From NCBI RefSeq assembly GCF_004115745.1, contig NZ_QXIL01000017.1:1-43234 (forward strand): a stretch of 43,234 nucleotides of DNA. The letters are read 5' to 3'. Positions 22,901-32,175 of the stretch are shown one piece after another. Position numbers and translations under genes: made by a program. Below the pieces are notes generated by a model. The model ran no database searches. It was not told where the DNA came from and was given only the letters and a program-made list of their open reading frames with translations. The stretch is from Levilactobacillus suantsaii (GTDB lineage Bacteria > Bacillota > Bacilli > Lactobacillales > Lactobacillaceae). The stretch's first letter is position 1, and every line of letters starts with the position of its first letter.

Positions 22901-23575
22901 CTACTTCTTGTAAGCTCCGATTGCTTTAGCGTAATTCTTAGAAAGCATATGGTTAGTGTAGACTGCCTGCTTGTTGGTTGACTTCTTTTGGTTCTTTGTT
23001 TTGTACGCCGCCTTAACGTAAACATGCTTGGCGTTGTACCGCTTGATGGCCTTGCTGAAAGTCATCTTCTTAGTCAAACGGGCATATTTGTCGGCGCCTT
23101 TATAAAGGTGAATGCGTGCCCACTTGGCATGGTGCTTGTTTGCAAGACTCTTAGTTGAAACTTTAATCTTACCCGTTACTTTAATGTACTTACCGGACTT
23201 AGTCTTGGTTGCTTTTAAATTTGTTACCTTGTAGGCATACTTCTTTGCTGCCTTTTTACTCTTAGTTGTCTTTTTTGATGTCGTTCCATCATAATAATTC
23301 TTAATTTTGCTCGGATCAGTCGAATAACTAGCTTCAAGCTCTTTTTTAGCCTTTTTAGACAGCCCAGTTTCTTGGTCTTTAATATTTGCCGCCCAGTTCT
23401 TAGCCCCTTGCTTTTTCTTAGCATCGGCATTAGTTGCTGCAACCATCTTAGCGTAAGTTCCATAATCATGGCCATTATATACCCATTCTGAAGCGCTGGC
23501 CTTTGTGATCCCTAACGTCACCCCAACACCTAACATTGCCGCCGTTAACATTAAACTCTTAGCTACTCTATTCAT
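22901..23575 (-). CDS. secreted lysine-rich protein of unknown function
   Basis: This 224-residue precursor has a Sec signal peptide (basic MNRVAK, hydrophobic LMLTAAMLGVGVTLGI, likely cleavage after A28 in KASA-SEW). The mature part starts with WVYNGHDYGTYAKMVAATNADAKK. It has a Lys/Thr/Ser-rich linker (about 100-112) and a C-terminal part with alternating strand-like segments (YAYKVTNLKATKTKSGKYIK). It is extremely basic and lacks LPxTG, LysM or catalytic motifs, so electrostatic retention on anionic wall polymers is inferred. ATG 23575 follows AAAGGAAG with a 9-nt spacer. The gene and its flanks look AT-richer than their neighbours, which may indicate acquisition. I do not recognise the family. 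Confidence 0.75.
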   Translation of the reverse strand: MNRVAKSLMLTAAMLGVGVTLGITKASASEWVYNGHDYGTYAKMVAATNADAKKKQGAKNWAANIKDQETGLSKKAKKELEASYSTDPSKIKNYYDGTTSKKTTKSKKAAKKYAYKVTNLKATKTKSGKYIKVTGKIKVSTKSLANKHHAKWARIHLYKGADKYARLTKKMTFSKAIKRYNAKHVYVKAAYKTKNQKKSTNKQAVYTNHMLSKNYAKAIGAYKK

Positions 23576-23742
23576 AATTGATGGCTTCCTTTGGTTTGAT
23601 TGTTGATAATAAGATTTGATTGCTAACACTAACTCAAAAAACGTAAAACGGCCTAGATTCCGTGGTGCCATCCCCCGGCTGGTCCAGGATAATTTTACAT
23701 CAAACTGTTCAGATTGAACATGGTTCAGTTGTTATATGCTGA

Positions 23743-23853
23743 ATTATTTTTGTTCCAGAAGATGTTGATTGCTACTCACGACGTCCTTGTCCAGATACAG
23801 GTCTAACTTGTACTCGCTATCAGCTCCGCAAAAAGCGCATCGTTTGCATTTAA
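23743..23853 (+). pseudogene. Cys-containing reading-frame remnant followed by a hairpin
   Basis: An open stretch with no start codon reads FVPEDVDCYSRRPCPDTGLT, then a basic tail ending RKKRIVCI and a stop. No Shine-Dalgarno is seen. A terminator-like hairpin follows, so this may be the tail of a decayed small gene. Evidence is weak. Confidence 0.2.
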
Positions 23854-23862
23854 ACCCGGATA

Positions 23863-23900
23863 AATAGTGCCTACAGATCGTCGTAGGTACTATTTTGTTT
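23863..23900 (+). terminator. orphan terminator-like hairpin
   Basis: AATAGTGCCTAC pairs with GTAGGTACTATT (one mismatch), followed by TTGTTTT. No intact plus-strand gene precedes it. Confidence 0.45.
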
Positions 23901-23997
23901 TACGCAGCTGTTAAACATTTATGCTTGGGGCCGGTCATTCAATGGTATCTTACACTTTAATGGAAAATTCGACACACACGAAAAAAGACGCCCGCCC

Positions 23998-24882
23998 CTA
24001 ATGGGCAAAAGCGTCTTTGAAATAACGAATGAATTCGGTAACGACTGGAGTCAGGACCCGGTCGCGCCGCCAGACCAACACACAATTGGTCTGGATGGCC
24101 GGTTTTAAGGGCAAAAACTTGGTCTCGGCCGGTTGGCGGTTAGTGATGGCCCCGGCAATCATTAGGGCCGCAGCCACCTGGTGGGCCACCAACGGTAAGG
24201 CATTAAAACTCAAATTAAAAGTACCGATGATGTTGAGCTGCTGGCGGGTCAACCCCGACCAGTTGGTCAACAGTCGCTGGACTTCCGGGCGATTCGAAAT
24301 CATCAGGGGCATCCCCGCCAAGTCCGCTGGGGTCACGTGATCTTGCCGGGCCAAGAAGGCGTCGGCCGCCATCAATAGCCCCCAGGTCTCGGTCCGCGGC
24401 AACGTCAGCGTGTGGTACTTGTCGGTGTTGACCGGTTCCAAGAGAATCGCCATATCCAATAAGCCCTTATCCAACCGATCGGTAATGATGTCACTGGCCC
24501 CACTAAAGATATCAAAGGTCACCTGGGGATAATCACTGACGAAGTCCTCCAACAACATGGCTAAGGTGTCAGAGTTATCAGCCTCAACGCACCCTACCGT
24601 AATGTGCCCGCTAAATAATTGTTGACGCCGGTTAACGAACTCCTGGGTGGTCTGTTGCGTGAGTTGGAGGATCTCGGCGGCCCGGCTTTTTAAAAACAAG
24701 CCCGCCGAGGTCAACACCAGGCCCTTACTTTGACGGTCGAAGAGCGGCGTTCCCAGTTCGGTTTCGAGGGCGCGTAATTGGCGACTCAGCGTAGGTTGCG
24801 TCACGTGCAAGATTGCCGCAGCCCGTGAGATGTTTTCCTCTTCCGCAATCGTCCAAAAGTAACGTAAAACGCGGAGTTCCAC
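23998..24882 (-). CDS. LysR-family transcriptional regulator
   Basis: The 294-residue regulator has an N-terminal winged HTH (residues 1-60; NISRAAAILHVTQPTLSRQLRALE) and a C-terminal effector domain (FDIFSGASDIITDRLDKGLLDMAILLEP). The start is GTG at 24882, with AAAGGAGG 9 nt upstream. It begins 15 nt after the stop of the GshA-like gene on the same strand, so the two are probably cotranscribed. The regulator may control that unit or a distant target. The effector is unknown. Confidence 0.9.
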   Translation of the reverse strand: MELRVLRYFWTIAEEENISRAAAILHVTQPTLSRQLRALETELGTPLFDRQSKGLVLTSAGLFLKSRAAEILQLTQQTTQEFVNRRQQLFSGHITVGCVEADNSDTLAMLLEDFVSDYPQVTFDIFSGASDIITDRLDKGLLDMAILLEPVNTDKYHTLTLPRTETWGLLMAADAFLARQDHVTPADLAGMPLMISNRPEVQRLLTNWSGLTRQQLNIIGTFNLSFNALPLVAHQVAAALMIAGAITNRQPAETKFLPLKPAIQTNCVLVWRRDRVLTPVVTEFIRYFKDAFAH

Positions 24883-24897
24883 AGCAACAATCCTCCT

Positions 24898-26325
24898 TTA
24901 AGATTCAGCGAGTTCCGGGAACAATTGATTCAATTGCCCTTTGGGATCCGTCGTCTGGGTATCCCGTTCCTGCAAGACCTGCGTCACCCCACCGTGGGTG
25001 AACATCAACAAGTCCGACCCCAGTTCGTCTTTGACCTGGTAGAACTGAATCCCCGCCTGCATTGCCGTCAAGATGAACCGCTGACTCCGCAGGTTCAAAT
25101 CCCGGTAAACCGGCAACAACGCCGTGCCATTCAACCGTTGGTAGCGCCAAGCATTGGCGACCCGTAACCCATACGCCATCAAGCTTTGGTGACTGACGTG
25201 TGCCATGATTTTAGCGGCGGGCGTCAGTTCGGGATGGGTCAGAATCTCGGCGAGGTCATCAATGGCACTCCACTGTTCCGTATGGGCGTGCAAGTGGTGG
25301 GCCATCTCGGTCATGGCGCTAAAGATACGCTCCCCTTCGGCCTGGTACTGCGTTTGCTGGTCTGGACGTTCGAGGGCCACGGCCGTATTTTTCTGCCGAC
25401 CCGCGGCCAGCACGGCAGCTAGATTCGTCGTCGGCAATGGCGTCACCAGTAGGTAAATCATAAACGTTTTTAAGAAATACAGGGCGTGGCGGCTGACACC
25501 GTTGGCCGTGAACGGCGTGTTGTCAAAACCGCCGAATTCCAGGTACCCGATGCCCCCAGTCAAAAAGTCTTGCGGGGTCACTTGCCCCTTCAAGGTCACG
25601 GGACCCGCGGCTGGCGAATCTCCCGTAGCCGCCAAGCGTTGCAAGGCTCCTAGATGCGCCCCTAATGAGGTGTACGTTACCGGTGTTCCGGTCGGAAAAG
25701 CGCCACAGTGCCGCAAGCTACGGACGGGGCGTTGGGGAATCTCGGGTAAGGTGTCTAAAAACCCCCGTTCAGCTAACGGGGCCGCGCCAAAGAGGTAGGT
25801 CAGAAGCCACTGGTAGCGCACGAAATTTTGGGCAATCCGAAAATAGAGTTCGTTTTTAAAGGCCACGACGGAATCGAAATCGGCCGTGTAGTGACTGTAG
25901 AGGCGGTGAATCACGGGGTCCGGCATACTATAGCTCAACTTGACTCCCGTTAACCAGTCGGCTTGGTGTCCCGCCCCGGCGCTTGCCAGTTCAGCGGCAT
26001 CGGTAATCGGTGGCAAACTCATTGGCCAGATTCGGTCATCGGCCTCTAACGAATGGTACGCTACGGTCTGTAAAGTATCCAACCGGTCAAGCGCCCCCCC
26101 GATATTCGGATTGGGTTCCGTCACCACCATGATTTGGTTGGGTCGTCGGCCGCGGCGTAAATATGGATGGTCTGGTCGATTGGACCACGCCTGCGGCTGG
26201 GGACGCTGGCTTAACCGGCCGCGTCGGTCGACGCGTTGCTCCGTCAGCTTGATGCCGACTAAACTATGATAAAGTTGTTCTGATAAATTTTCTTCTCGAA
26301 TAACCGCTAATAAATTTTCCAACAT
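24898..26325 (-). CDS. glutamate-cysteine ligase-like protein with altered active-site motifs
   Basis: The 475-residue protein aligns by eye with the GshA domain of Firmicute glutamate-cysteine ligases. RVDRRGRLSQRPQPQA (31-46) matches RVDxxGxLSxTPHPxA, WPMSLPP (100-106) matches WPxSxPP, and NFVRYQWLLTYLFGAAPLAE (167-186) is almost canonical. Key acidic motifs are altered: the GxExE-type region is GIKLTEQRV (24-32), and the ITTDFSExQLELIT region is LRRGRRPNQIMVVT (56-69). Metal and substrate-binding Glu/Asp residues therefore appear lost. It may be a diverged ligase with another substrate, or a pseudoenzyme. No ATP-grasp (GshB) domain follows. Start ATG has AGGGGA at a rather long 12-nt distance. 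Confidence 0.7.
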   Translation of the reverse strand: MLENLLAVIREENLSEQLYHSLVGIKLTEQRVDRRGRLSQRPQPQAWSNRPDHPYLRRGRRPNQIMVVTEPNPNIGGALDRLDTLQTVAYHSLEADDRIWPMSLPPITDAAELASAGAGHQADWLTGVKLSYSMPDPVIHRLYSHYTADFDSVVAFKNELYFRIAQNFVRYQWLLTYLFGAAPLAERGFLDTLPEIPQRPVRSLRHCGAFPTGTPVTYTSLGAHLGALQRLAATGDSPAAGPVTLKGQVTPQDFLTGGIGYLEFGGFDNTPFTANGVSRHALYFLKTFMIYLLVTPLPTTNLAAVLAAGRQKNTAVALERPDQQTQYQAEGERIFSAMTEMAHHLHAHTEQWSAIDDLAEILTHPELTPAAKIMAHVSHQSLMAYGLRVANAWRYQRLNGTALLPVYRDLNLRSQRFILTAMQAGIQFYQVKDELGSDLLMFTHGGVTQVLQERDTQTTDPKGQLNQLFPELAES

Positions 26326-26538
26326 GGCGGTAACATCCCCTGACTACAAATAACCCGTTTACTTAAAGTTTAGCCAAAAGCGGCGGTCCTGTCACTAATC
26401 TGGCTTAATTTTTTCACAAAAACCGGCAATTGACCCGGCGGTATCCCCCAAAGCTTCTCCCGAGCTAATCTCGGTGACTTAACTAAACGTTCATCGTCAT
26501 AACCAGCGGGCTAAAATCAACTTTCTAGCCTGCCCAAC

Positions 26539-26567
26539 CAAAAACGACCGGGTTCCCCCAGTCGTTT
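26539..26567 (-). terminator. terminator at the end of the deo operon
   Basis: On the minus strand AACGACTGGG pairs imperfectly with CCCGGTCGTT, followed by a T-run. The rest of the gap 26326-26588 holds only a possible weak promoter for the GshA-like gene. Confidence 0.65.
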
Positions 26568-26588
26568 CAAACTTTCCAGTCGTATGAG

Positions 26589-27887
26589 CTACCGAATCGT
26601 TTCGTGGATCAGTGTAAGGGGTTCGGCGGTGTCACTAATCTCAATGTTCGCGTAGAGCAGGTCTTTAATCTCGGCCATATCTTCTCGATCACTGTAGATG
26701 GTCAGAAGCGACTCCCCAGCTTGCACCGAATCCCCAATCTTCTTGTGCATCATGATACCTACGGCGTAATCCAACTGGTCGTCGGCCTTTTGCCGGCCTC
26801 CGCCGAGAAGCATGGAGGCAATCCCCATCTCATCGGCCGCCACCTTGCTCACGACCCCGCTGGTCTTAGCAGGCAACTCGATCTGGTATTTAGCCTGCGG
26901 CATGATTTCGGGGTGGTCGATGACGTTGCGGTCGCCCCCTTGTGCGGCGACCATGTCACCAAACTTCTGCAACGCTGACCCGTCTTGGATGGTCCCCGCA
27001 CACATGGCTCGGGCCGTCTTCAAATCAGGGGCCTTTTTGGCCATAACGACCATGTGCGCCCCTAACGTCAAGACTAAATCGGTGATGTCGGCTGGACCTT
27101 TACCCTTTAAGATGTCGATGGATTCTTTGATTTCCAGAGCGTTACCGATGGCGTTTCCTAACGGCTGATTCATGTCAGAAATGATAGCCATGCAGTCCAT
27201 GCCGACGCCCTTACCAATCTCCACTAAGGCGTGGGCCAACTCCCGTGAATCATCCAGGGTCTTCATGAAGGCCCCGGAGCCGGTCTTGACGTCGATGACC
27301 AATGCATCGGTCCCCGACGCGATTTTTTTACTCATGATGGAGCTCGCAATCAACGGAATCGAATCGACCGTGTCCGTGACGTCGCGTAAGGCGTAGATTT
27401 TCTTATCAGCCGGGGCGATATTGCCCGTGGCCCCCACGATGGCACACTTCACGTCTTGGACTTGGTTGATAAAATCTTGTTCGCTGATTTCCACGGTGTA
27501 ACCTGGGATGGCCTCCAATTTATCCAACGTGCCCCCCGTATGGCCCAGACCCCGACCTGAAATCATCGGTACCGGGATGCCTAATGCGGCCACGATGGGT
27601 GCCAACGGGATACTGGTCTTATCGCCAACCCCACCGGTCGAGTGCTTGTCGGCCTTGATGCCGTCGATTGAGGAGAGGTCCAGATGGTCCCCCGATTTCA
27701 TCATGGCCATGGTCAGTTCGGAACGCTCCGCATCGGTCATGTCCTGAAAGTAGGTCGCCATCAAAAACGCACTGGTCTGGTAATCCGGAATCTCACCGGA
27801 GACCACGCCACTAACGAAGTCCTGAATCTCATCAGCGGTCAGTTCGCCACCATTTCGTTTCTTATCAATAATGTCTACCATTCTCAT
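26589..27887 (-). CDS. pdp: pyrimidine-nucleoside phosphorylase
   Basis: The 432-residue cytosolic enzyme phosphorolyses uridine and (deoxy)thymidine to base plus (deoxy)ribose 1-phosphate. The thymidine phosphorylase family signature [20 protein letters not shown] is intact. [12 protein letters not shown] holds the phosphate-binding residues, and GSGAFMK follows. Length fits the Bacillus Pdp type. ATG 27887 (MRMVDII) is supported by GGAG 11 nt upstream and by the usual N terminus. It is the last gene of the deo operon, behind deoR with a hairpin between them, and a terminator follows. Confidence 0.93.
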   Translation of the reverse strand: MRMVDIIDKKRNGGELTADEIQDFVSGVVSGEIPDYQTSAFLMATYFQDMTDAERSELTMAMMKSGDHLDLSSIDGIKADKHSTGGVGDKTSIPLAPIVAALGIPVPMISGRGLGHTGGTLDKLEAIPGYTVEISEQDFINQVQDVKCAIVGATGNIAPADKKIYALRDVTDTVDSIPLIASSIMSKKIASGTDALVIDVKTGSGAFMKTLDDSRELAHALVEIGKGVGMDCMAIISDMNQPLGNAIGNALEIKESIDILKGKGPADITDLVLTLGAHMVVMAKKAPDLKTARAMCAGTIQDGSALQKFGDMVAAQGGDRNVIDHPEIMPQAKYQIELPAKTSGVVSKVAADEMGIASMLLGGGRQKADDQLDYAVGIMMHKKIGDSVQAGESLLTIYSDREDMAEIKDLLYANIEISDTAEPLTLIHETIR

Positions 27888-27958
27888 GCTGAAGTTCACT
27901 CCATTTCTACTGGTCACGCCCTGTTGGACGTTGCTAATCGGTCATTTAGCCACTAGAA

Positions 27959-27989
27959 GGCGGTCGGCTGATGTTGCCAGCTAACCGCC
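27959..27989 (-). terminator. hairpin between deoR and pdp
   Basis: GGCGGT-GCTG and CAGC-ACCGCC pair across a 7-nt loop. No good T-run follows on the minus strand, so it more likely tunes mRNA stability or partial termination within the operon. Confidence 0.4.
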
Positions 27990-27996
27990 CCCAGCT

Positions 27997-28944
27997 TTAA
28001 GTCACTTTAAGTAATTCCGCTGCTGCGTGTTGATCGATGATGAGGCAGTTGGGATACTTGCCCCGTAATGCCGCTTGCACCGCAGCCACCTTAGCGTCGC
28101 CCGCGGCCACCAAAATCGAGTGGTCCTTGCGCCGCAAACTGGCCAACTCAATGCCAATCGTCCGCCGATTCAATTCGGGATCGACGATTTCACCATTTTC
28201 GTCGATGTAGCGCGAGAAGATGTCGCCGACCGCGTGCTGTTGCAAGTAGTGTTTCTCCTTATCTTGAAGGTAACCTAATTGAAACACCAGCGCGGTACTG
28301 CGAACGGTCCCTGCCGAATAGATCGCGATATTGGCCTTTTCGCCCAGCTCTAGGAGGTACTGGATGTGCCGCTCGGCTTCCACCAGTTCCTTGGTTTTTT
28401 GGTGGTCAAAGATCACCGGTAGCGGTAAGTACTGGGGCATCGCGTGAAAGGCATTGGCAAAGGCATCGATGCTTTCGTACGCATAGGTATACTCCGTCGA
28501 ATAACTGACACTCCCTTTGAGCTGAATCACCTCCACCCCCGTCAGGGTGTCGGGTTGCAAATTCTGGCCAATCGCATAAATCGTTTTCCCCCAACCGATC
28601 CCAATAACATCGTGTTCCGAGACGATGCTTTCGAGGTAGCGGGCCGCGTACTGCCCGACGGTATTCAGGATTTCGCTAGCGGCCGTGAGCTGCGTCGGCA
28701 CCACGTGGACTTCCACCTGGTACGCCTGGTGCAACTCCTGTTCTAACGTCTGGACGTCTTGGACGGGATCCACAATCTGAATGCGAACCAACCCCTGTTT
28801 ACGGGCAAATTGTAACAGCCGCGAAACGGTAGGCCGGGAAATCCCTAGTCGTTGGGCAATCTGACTTTGACTTTGATTGGCCTGATAATAGAGCTTGGCA
28901 ACGGTCAACCCTTGGGCAATCCGTTCATCTGTAGTCTCTGCCAT
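27997..28944 (-). CDS. deoR: DeoR-type (SorC/sugar-binding family) regulator of the deo operon
   Basis: The 315-residue regulator has an N-terminal HTH (QSQIAQRLGISRPTVSRLLQFARKQG, about residues 26-51) and a C-terminal sugar-binding domain (VIGIGWGKTIYAIGQNL; IAIYSAGTVRSTALV). It resembles B. subtilis DeoR, which is released from DNA by deoxyribose 5-phosphate. It sits inside the operon between deoD and pdp, so autoregulation is expected. The palindrome upstream of deoC (31703-31720) is close to the B. subtilis DeoR operator. Shine-Dalgarno GAGGGGG precedes ATG. Confidence 0.88.
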   Translation of the reverse strand: MAETTDERIAQGLTVAKLYYQANQSQSQIAQRLGISRPTVSRLLQFARKQGLVRIQIVDPVQDVQTLEQELHQAYQVEVHVVPTQLTAASEILNTVGQYAARYLESIVSEHDVIGIGWGKTIYAIGQNLQPDTLTGVEVIQLKGSVSYSTEYTYAYESIDAFANAFHAMPQYLPLPVIFDHQKTKELVEAERHIQYLLELGEKANIAIYSAGTVRSTALVFQLGYLQDKEKHYLQQHAVGDIFSRYIDENGEIVDPELNRRTIGIELASLRRKDHSILVAAGDAKVAAVQAALRGKYPNCLIIDQHAAAELLKVT

Positions 28945-28994
28945 GTCATTGCCCCCTCGTTTGGGTGGTCACCTCACTTAGATGACCCCCACAG

Positions 28995-29699
28995 TTATCG
29001 AATGGCGGCTTCGAGCGCCACCTTAATCATGTCATCAAAGGACTTTTCCCGTTCCTCAGGCGTCGTCGATTCACCAGTGACCAAATGATTGCTGATGGTC
29101 AACACGGACATCGCCTTGACGTGGTACTTGGCCGCAATCAGGAACAAAGCCGCTGATTCCATTTCGGTAGCCAGCACACCGTAATCGACCAACTTTTGCC
29201 GGTCCATTTCATCGTTGTAGAACCGGTCTTCAGCTAAAACATTGCCGACCTTTACTGGGATGTGCAGATCTTGCGCCGCATGGTAGGCGTTGTCCAGCAA
29301 ACCAAAGTCGCTGATGGGTGCATAGTAGATGCCCCCACCAAAGACATTGTGGATGATAGACGAATCGGTCGTCGCCGCCTGGGCTAAAATCACGTCGCGC
29401 ACGTGAACATCGGGACTCATCCCGCCAGATGTGCCGACCCGAAACAGCTTCTTGGCCCCGTACTCCGTGATCAGTTCGTGGGCGTAAATGGAAATCGATG
29501 GGATTCCCATCCCAGTCCCCTGAACGGAGATGCGGTGACCCTTATAGGTCCCGGTATACCCGAATGCATTGCGCACCTTGTTGTAACACACGGGATTTTC
29601 AAAGTAGGTCTCCGCGATATACTTGGCCCGTAACGGGTCCCCCGGCATCAAGACCGTGTCCGCAATATCGCCTGATTTGGCTTCCAAATGGTTGCTCAT
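28995..29699 (-). CDS. deoD: purine-nucleoside phosphorylase, DeoD type
   Basis: The 234-residue hexameric-type PNP cleaves purine (deoxy)nucleosides with phosphate. Family motifs are [18 protein letters not shown] near the N terminus, the [14 protein letters not shown] segment, [10 protein letters not shown] with the ribose-contacting EME, and SNHLVTGE with the catalytic Asp position replaced by Asn-His context. Length and start match the family. Shine-Dalgarno AAGGAGGA precedes ATG. It lies between deoB (26-nt gap) and deoR (50-nt gap). Confidence 0.94.
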   Translation of the reverse strand: MSNHLEAKSGDIADTVLMPGDPLRAKYIAETYFENPVCYNKVRNAFGYTGTYKGHRISVQGTGMGIPSISIYAHELITEYGAKKLFRVGTSGGMSPDVHVRDVILAQAATTDSSIIHNVFGGGIYYAPISDFGLLDNAYHAAQDLHIPVKVGNVLAEDRFYNDEMDRQKLVDYGVLATEMESAALFLIAAKYHVKAMSVLTISNHLVTGESTTPEEREKSFDDMIKVALEAAIR

Positions 29700-29725
29700 G
29701 ATGTTTCCTCCTTAGTGAGTCATAA

Positions 29726-30913
29726 CTACTGTAAATCCGCTAAGAAACTCTGACCTTCATTGTTACCCTTGACACCAAAATTGTCCAGGACTGTTGCCCC
29801 AAAATCCGCAAATGGGGTTCGAATCCCGAGTGAACCGCCCTGCTTGAAACTCGGGGAATAAACCACTAACGGCACGAATTCCCGCGTGTGGTCACTGCCC
29901 GTGTAGGTCGGGTCGTTGCCGTGGTCGGCGGTGATCATCAACAGATCATCGTCGTGCATATTCGCTAACACGGTGCCCAAACGTTGGTCAAACGCCATCA
30001 ACGCCTGACCAAAACCATCAGGATTGCGCCGGTGGCCGTACATCGCGTCGAAGTCCACCAAGTTGGTGAAGCAAAAACCAGTAAAGTCTTCTTGCATCAC
30101 GTGATCAACGTGGTCCATCCCGTCCATGTTGCTTTCGTTATGGTAGCCTTCGTCGATGCCATGACCGGAGAAAATGTCGTTGATCTTGCCGATTCCCACC
30201 ACGTGGACGCCTGCTTGTTGCAGTCGGTCCAAATCGGTCGGGCCGGTGGGTTCCAACGTGAAGTCTCGCCGGTTCGCAGTCCGGGTGAAGTGCTGGCCGT
30301 CCGGACCCACGTATGGCCGGGCGATGATGCGGCCGACCAGATACTCGGGACCGTTGACCAGCGACCGGGCGTACTCACAGATCTTGTAAAGCTCGTCCAA
30401 GGGAATCACGTCTTCGTGGGCGGCAATTTGTAAGACCGAATCCCCCGACGTGTACACGATGAGGTCGCCGGTCTGCATCTGGTGTTCCCCTAATTCAGCG
30501 ATGATCTTAGTCCCAGATTCCGGGCGATTCCCAATGACTTTCCGTCCTGAGAACGCTTCCATTTTCTGGATGATGTCAGCCAGAAAACCGTTGGGGAAGG
30601 TATTCAACGCTTTGCGGACCGGTAAGCCCATCATTTCCCAGTGGCCATCCATCGAATCCTTACCTGCCGAAATCTCTTGCATCTTGCCATAATAAGCATG
30701 CGGGTTCTGAGCTACCGGTACGCCGACAATCGGAGTGTCCCGTAAATTCGAGATACCTAGTTTAGCCAGGTTCGGCAACGCTAGTTTCCCGGCAAAATGT
30801 TCGCCGACGTGGCCGATGGTGTCGGCCCCGGCGTCACCAAACTGCTTGGAATCGGGAGCGGCTCCAGTCCCGACGGAATCCATTACAATGCCAAAGATAC
30901 GTTTGAATGTCAT
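29726..30913 (-). CDS. deoB: phosphopentomutase
   Basis: The 395-residue alkaline-phosphatase-fold enzyme converts (deoxy)ribose 1-phosphate to the 5-phosphate. Metal-binding motifs are [11 protein letters not shown] at the N terminus and [18 protein letters not shown] near the C terminus. [12 protein letters not shown] and the [14 protein letters not shown] segment, which holds the phosphorylated Thr/Ser region, are conserved. Shine-Dalgarno GTAGGAGG precedes ATG. It is second in the operon, 32 nt after deoC. Confidence 0.95.
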   Translation of the reverse strand: MTFKRIFGIVMDSVGTGAAPDSKQFGDAGADTIGHVGEHFAGKLALPNLAKLGISNLRDTPIVGVPVAQNPHAYYGKMQEISAGKDSMDGHWEMMGLPVRKALNTFPNGFLADIIQKMEAFSGRKVIGNRPESGTKIIAELGEHQMQTGDLIVYTSGDSVLQIAAHEDVIPLDELYKICEYARSLVNGPEYLVGRIIARPYVGPDGQHFTRTANRRDFTLEPTGPTDLDRLQQAGVHVVGIGKINDIFSGHGIDEGYHNESNMDGMDHVDHVMQEDFTGFCFTNLVDFDAMYGHRRNPDGFGQALMAFDQRLGTVLANMHDDDLLMITADHGNDPTYTGSDHTREFVPLVVYSPSFKQGGSLGIRTPFADFGATVLDNFGVKGNNEGQSFLADLQ

Positions 30914-30945
30914 ACTGTTCTGCCTCCTACAACTGTCATGTCATC

Positions 30946-31635
30946 CTAATAACCGGCCTTTTTCGCGGCGGGCTGACCCGTTAAGATTGCCACCGTGGCA
31001 CTGACCCCCAAGCGGCTGGCCCCGGCGTCGATCATGGCGAGCGCTTCCTCTTTACTGTGAATCCCGCCGGACGCCTTGACGCCTAAGCGGTCGCCCACGG
31101 TCTGCCGCATCAGTTTCACGTCGGCGACCTTGGCCCCCGCCGTAGAGAACCCGGTGGACGTCTTCACGAAGTCGGCCCCGGCCTGTTCACTCAACTGGCA
31201 ACCCGTGACGATTTCATCGTTGGTCAGCAAGCTGGTCTCCAAAATCACCTTCAAAATTTTGTCCTTGGCGTGGACGGTCGCCGCCACGCTTTGAATATCT
31301 TCTTTTACAGCCTCATTGTTACCCGATTTTAATTCACCGACGTTGATGACCATGTCGATTTCTTCGGTCCCGTCATCAATGGCCGTCGCCGCTTCGAAAC
31401 TCTCGCTAGCCGTGGCCATGGCCCCTAGTGGAAAGCCCACAACGGCGATAGGATTGACGGAACTGTCCTTCAATTGTTCAGCCACGAACGGAATCCAGTA
31501 AGAATTCACGCAGACAGAAGCCACGTTGAATTGTTTGGCTTCTTCGCAGGTTTGGCGGATTGAAGCTTCGGTCGCATCCGCTTTTAAATTGGTGTGGTCC
31601 AGGTATTTCGCCAATTCTGCAGTCGTTAATGTCAT
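30946..31635 (-). CDS. deoC: deoxyribose-phosphate aldolase
   Basis: The 229-residue class I aldolase splits 2-deoxyribose 5-phosphate into glyceraldehyde 3-phosphate and acetaldehyde. [19 protein letters not shown], the Schiff-base Lys in [13 protein letters not shown] and [10 protein letters not shown] are intact. ATG 31635 is chosen because AAAGGGG lies about 10 nt upstream; an upstream extension to 31725 would run through the promoter. It is the first gene of deoC-deoB-deoD-deoR-pdp and follows a well-formed promoter with a DeoR-like operator. Confidence 0.94.
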   Translation of the reverse strand: MTLTTAELAKYLDHTNLKADATEASIRQTCEEAKQFNVASVCVNSYWIPFVAEQLKDSSVNPIAVVGFPLGAMATASESFEAATAIDDGTEEIDMVINVGELKSGNNEAVKEDIQSVAATVHAKDKILKVILETSLLTNDEIVTGCQLSEQAGADFVKTSTGFSTAGAKVADVKLMRQTVGDRLGVKASGGIHSKEEALAMIDAGASRLGVSATVAILTGQPAAKKAGY

Positions 31636-31666
31636 GATTATGAAACCCCTTTCATTTGTCACCCTT

Positions 31667-31695
31667 AATATACCGAATCTCTGCACATTTGTAAA
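31667..31695 (-). promoter_or_regulatory. deo operon promoter
   Basis: On the minus strand TTTACA (31690-31695) and TATATT (31667-31672) are separated by 17 bp, about 30 bp before the deoC start. Confidence 0.7.
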
Positions 31696-31702
31696 GGAAT
31701 TT

Positions 31703-31720
31703 ATTGAAATTATGTTCAAA
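31703..31720. promoter_or_regulatory. DeoR-type operator
   Basis: The minus strand reads TTTGAACATAATTTCAAT, nearly the B. subtilis DeoR palindrome (ATTGAACAAAATTTCAAT, from memory). It is placed 7 bp upstream of the -35 box, as in B. subtilis. Confidence 0.7.
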
Positions 31721-31735
31721 AGCAATCCAGATAGA

Positions 31736-32175
31736 TAATTAATTCACAATAAATCCCAACACCGTCCCTGCGCGCCCACCTCACTAGCTTGCTCCGTATC
31801 CTAACCAACTACTCTGGCGGCGGAGCCAACGTTAATCGCGACTATTAACCATCATTAGGCTATGTTCAATTATTTTGGGAGGGACTGGCTCAAGCCGCAC
31901 CGTTGCCGTCAAACCCATGGTCCCGTCATTAGTTGTGCCCCATTAGTATTCCCGCTCGCCTTACCAACTCGGTCTGCCGGCTTATCATCGATTGCGCGGG
32001 TCAATGCCGTGGGGTACACTAAGAGCGTAAAATCTAATGGCGATGACGTTCGCCAAAATAATTGAGCAATCAATTGATGACGTCTACTGGCTTTATTTCC
32101 CCCTGCATAACTTGCGATGCCCGGGAAAAACCGGTAGATGTCTTTTTTTGAAAGCGCGAAAGGGAGTAAATTTTT
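31736..32175. other. long intergenic region before enolase
   Basis: About 440 bp between the deo operator and enolase hold no supported gene. Overlapping open frames exist on both strands around 31860-32190, but none has a Shine-Dalgarno. A weak promoter, TTGCGA-17-TAGATG (about 32111-32139), could drive enolase; I place little weight on it. Confidence 0.3.
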
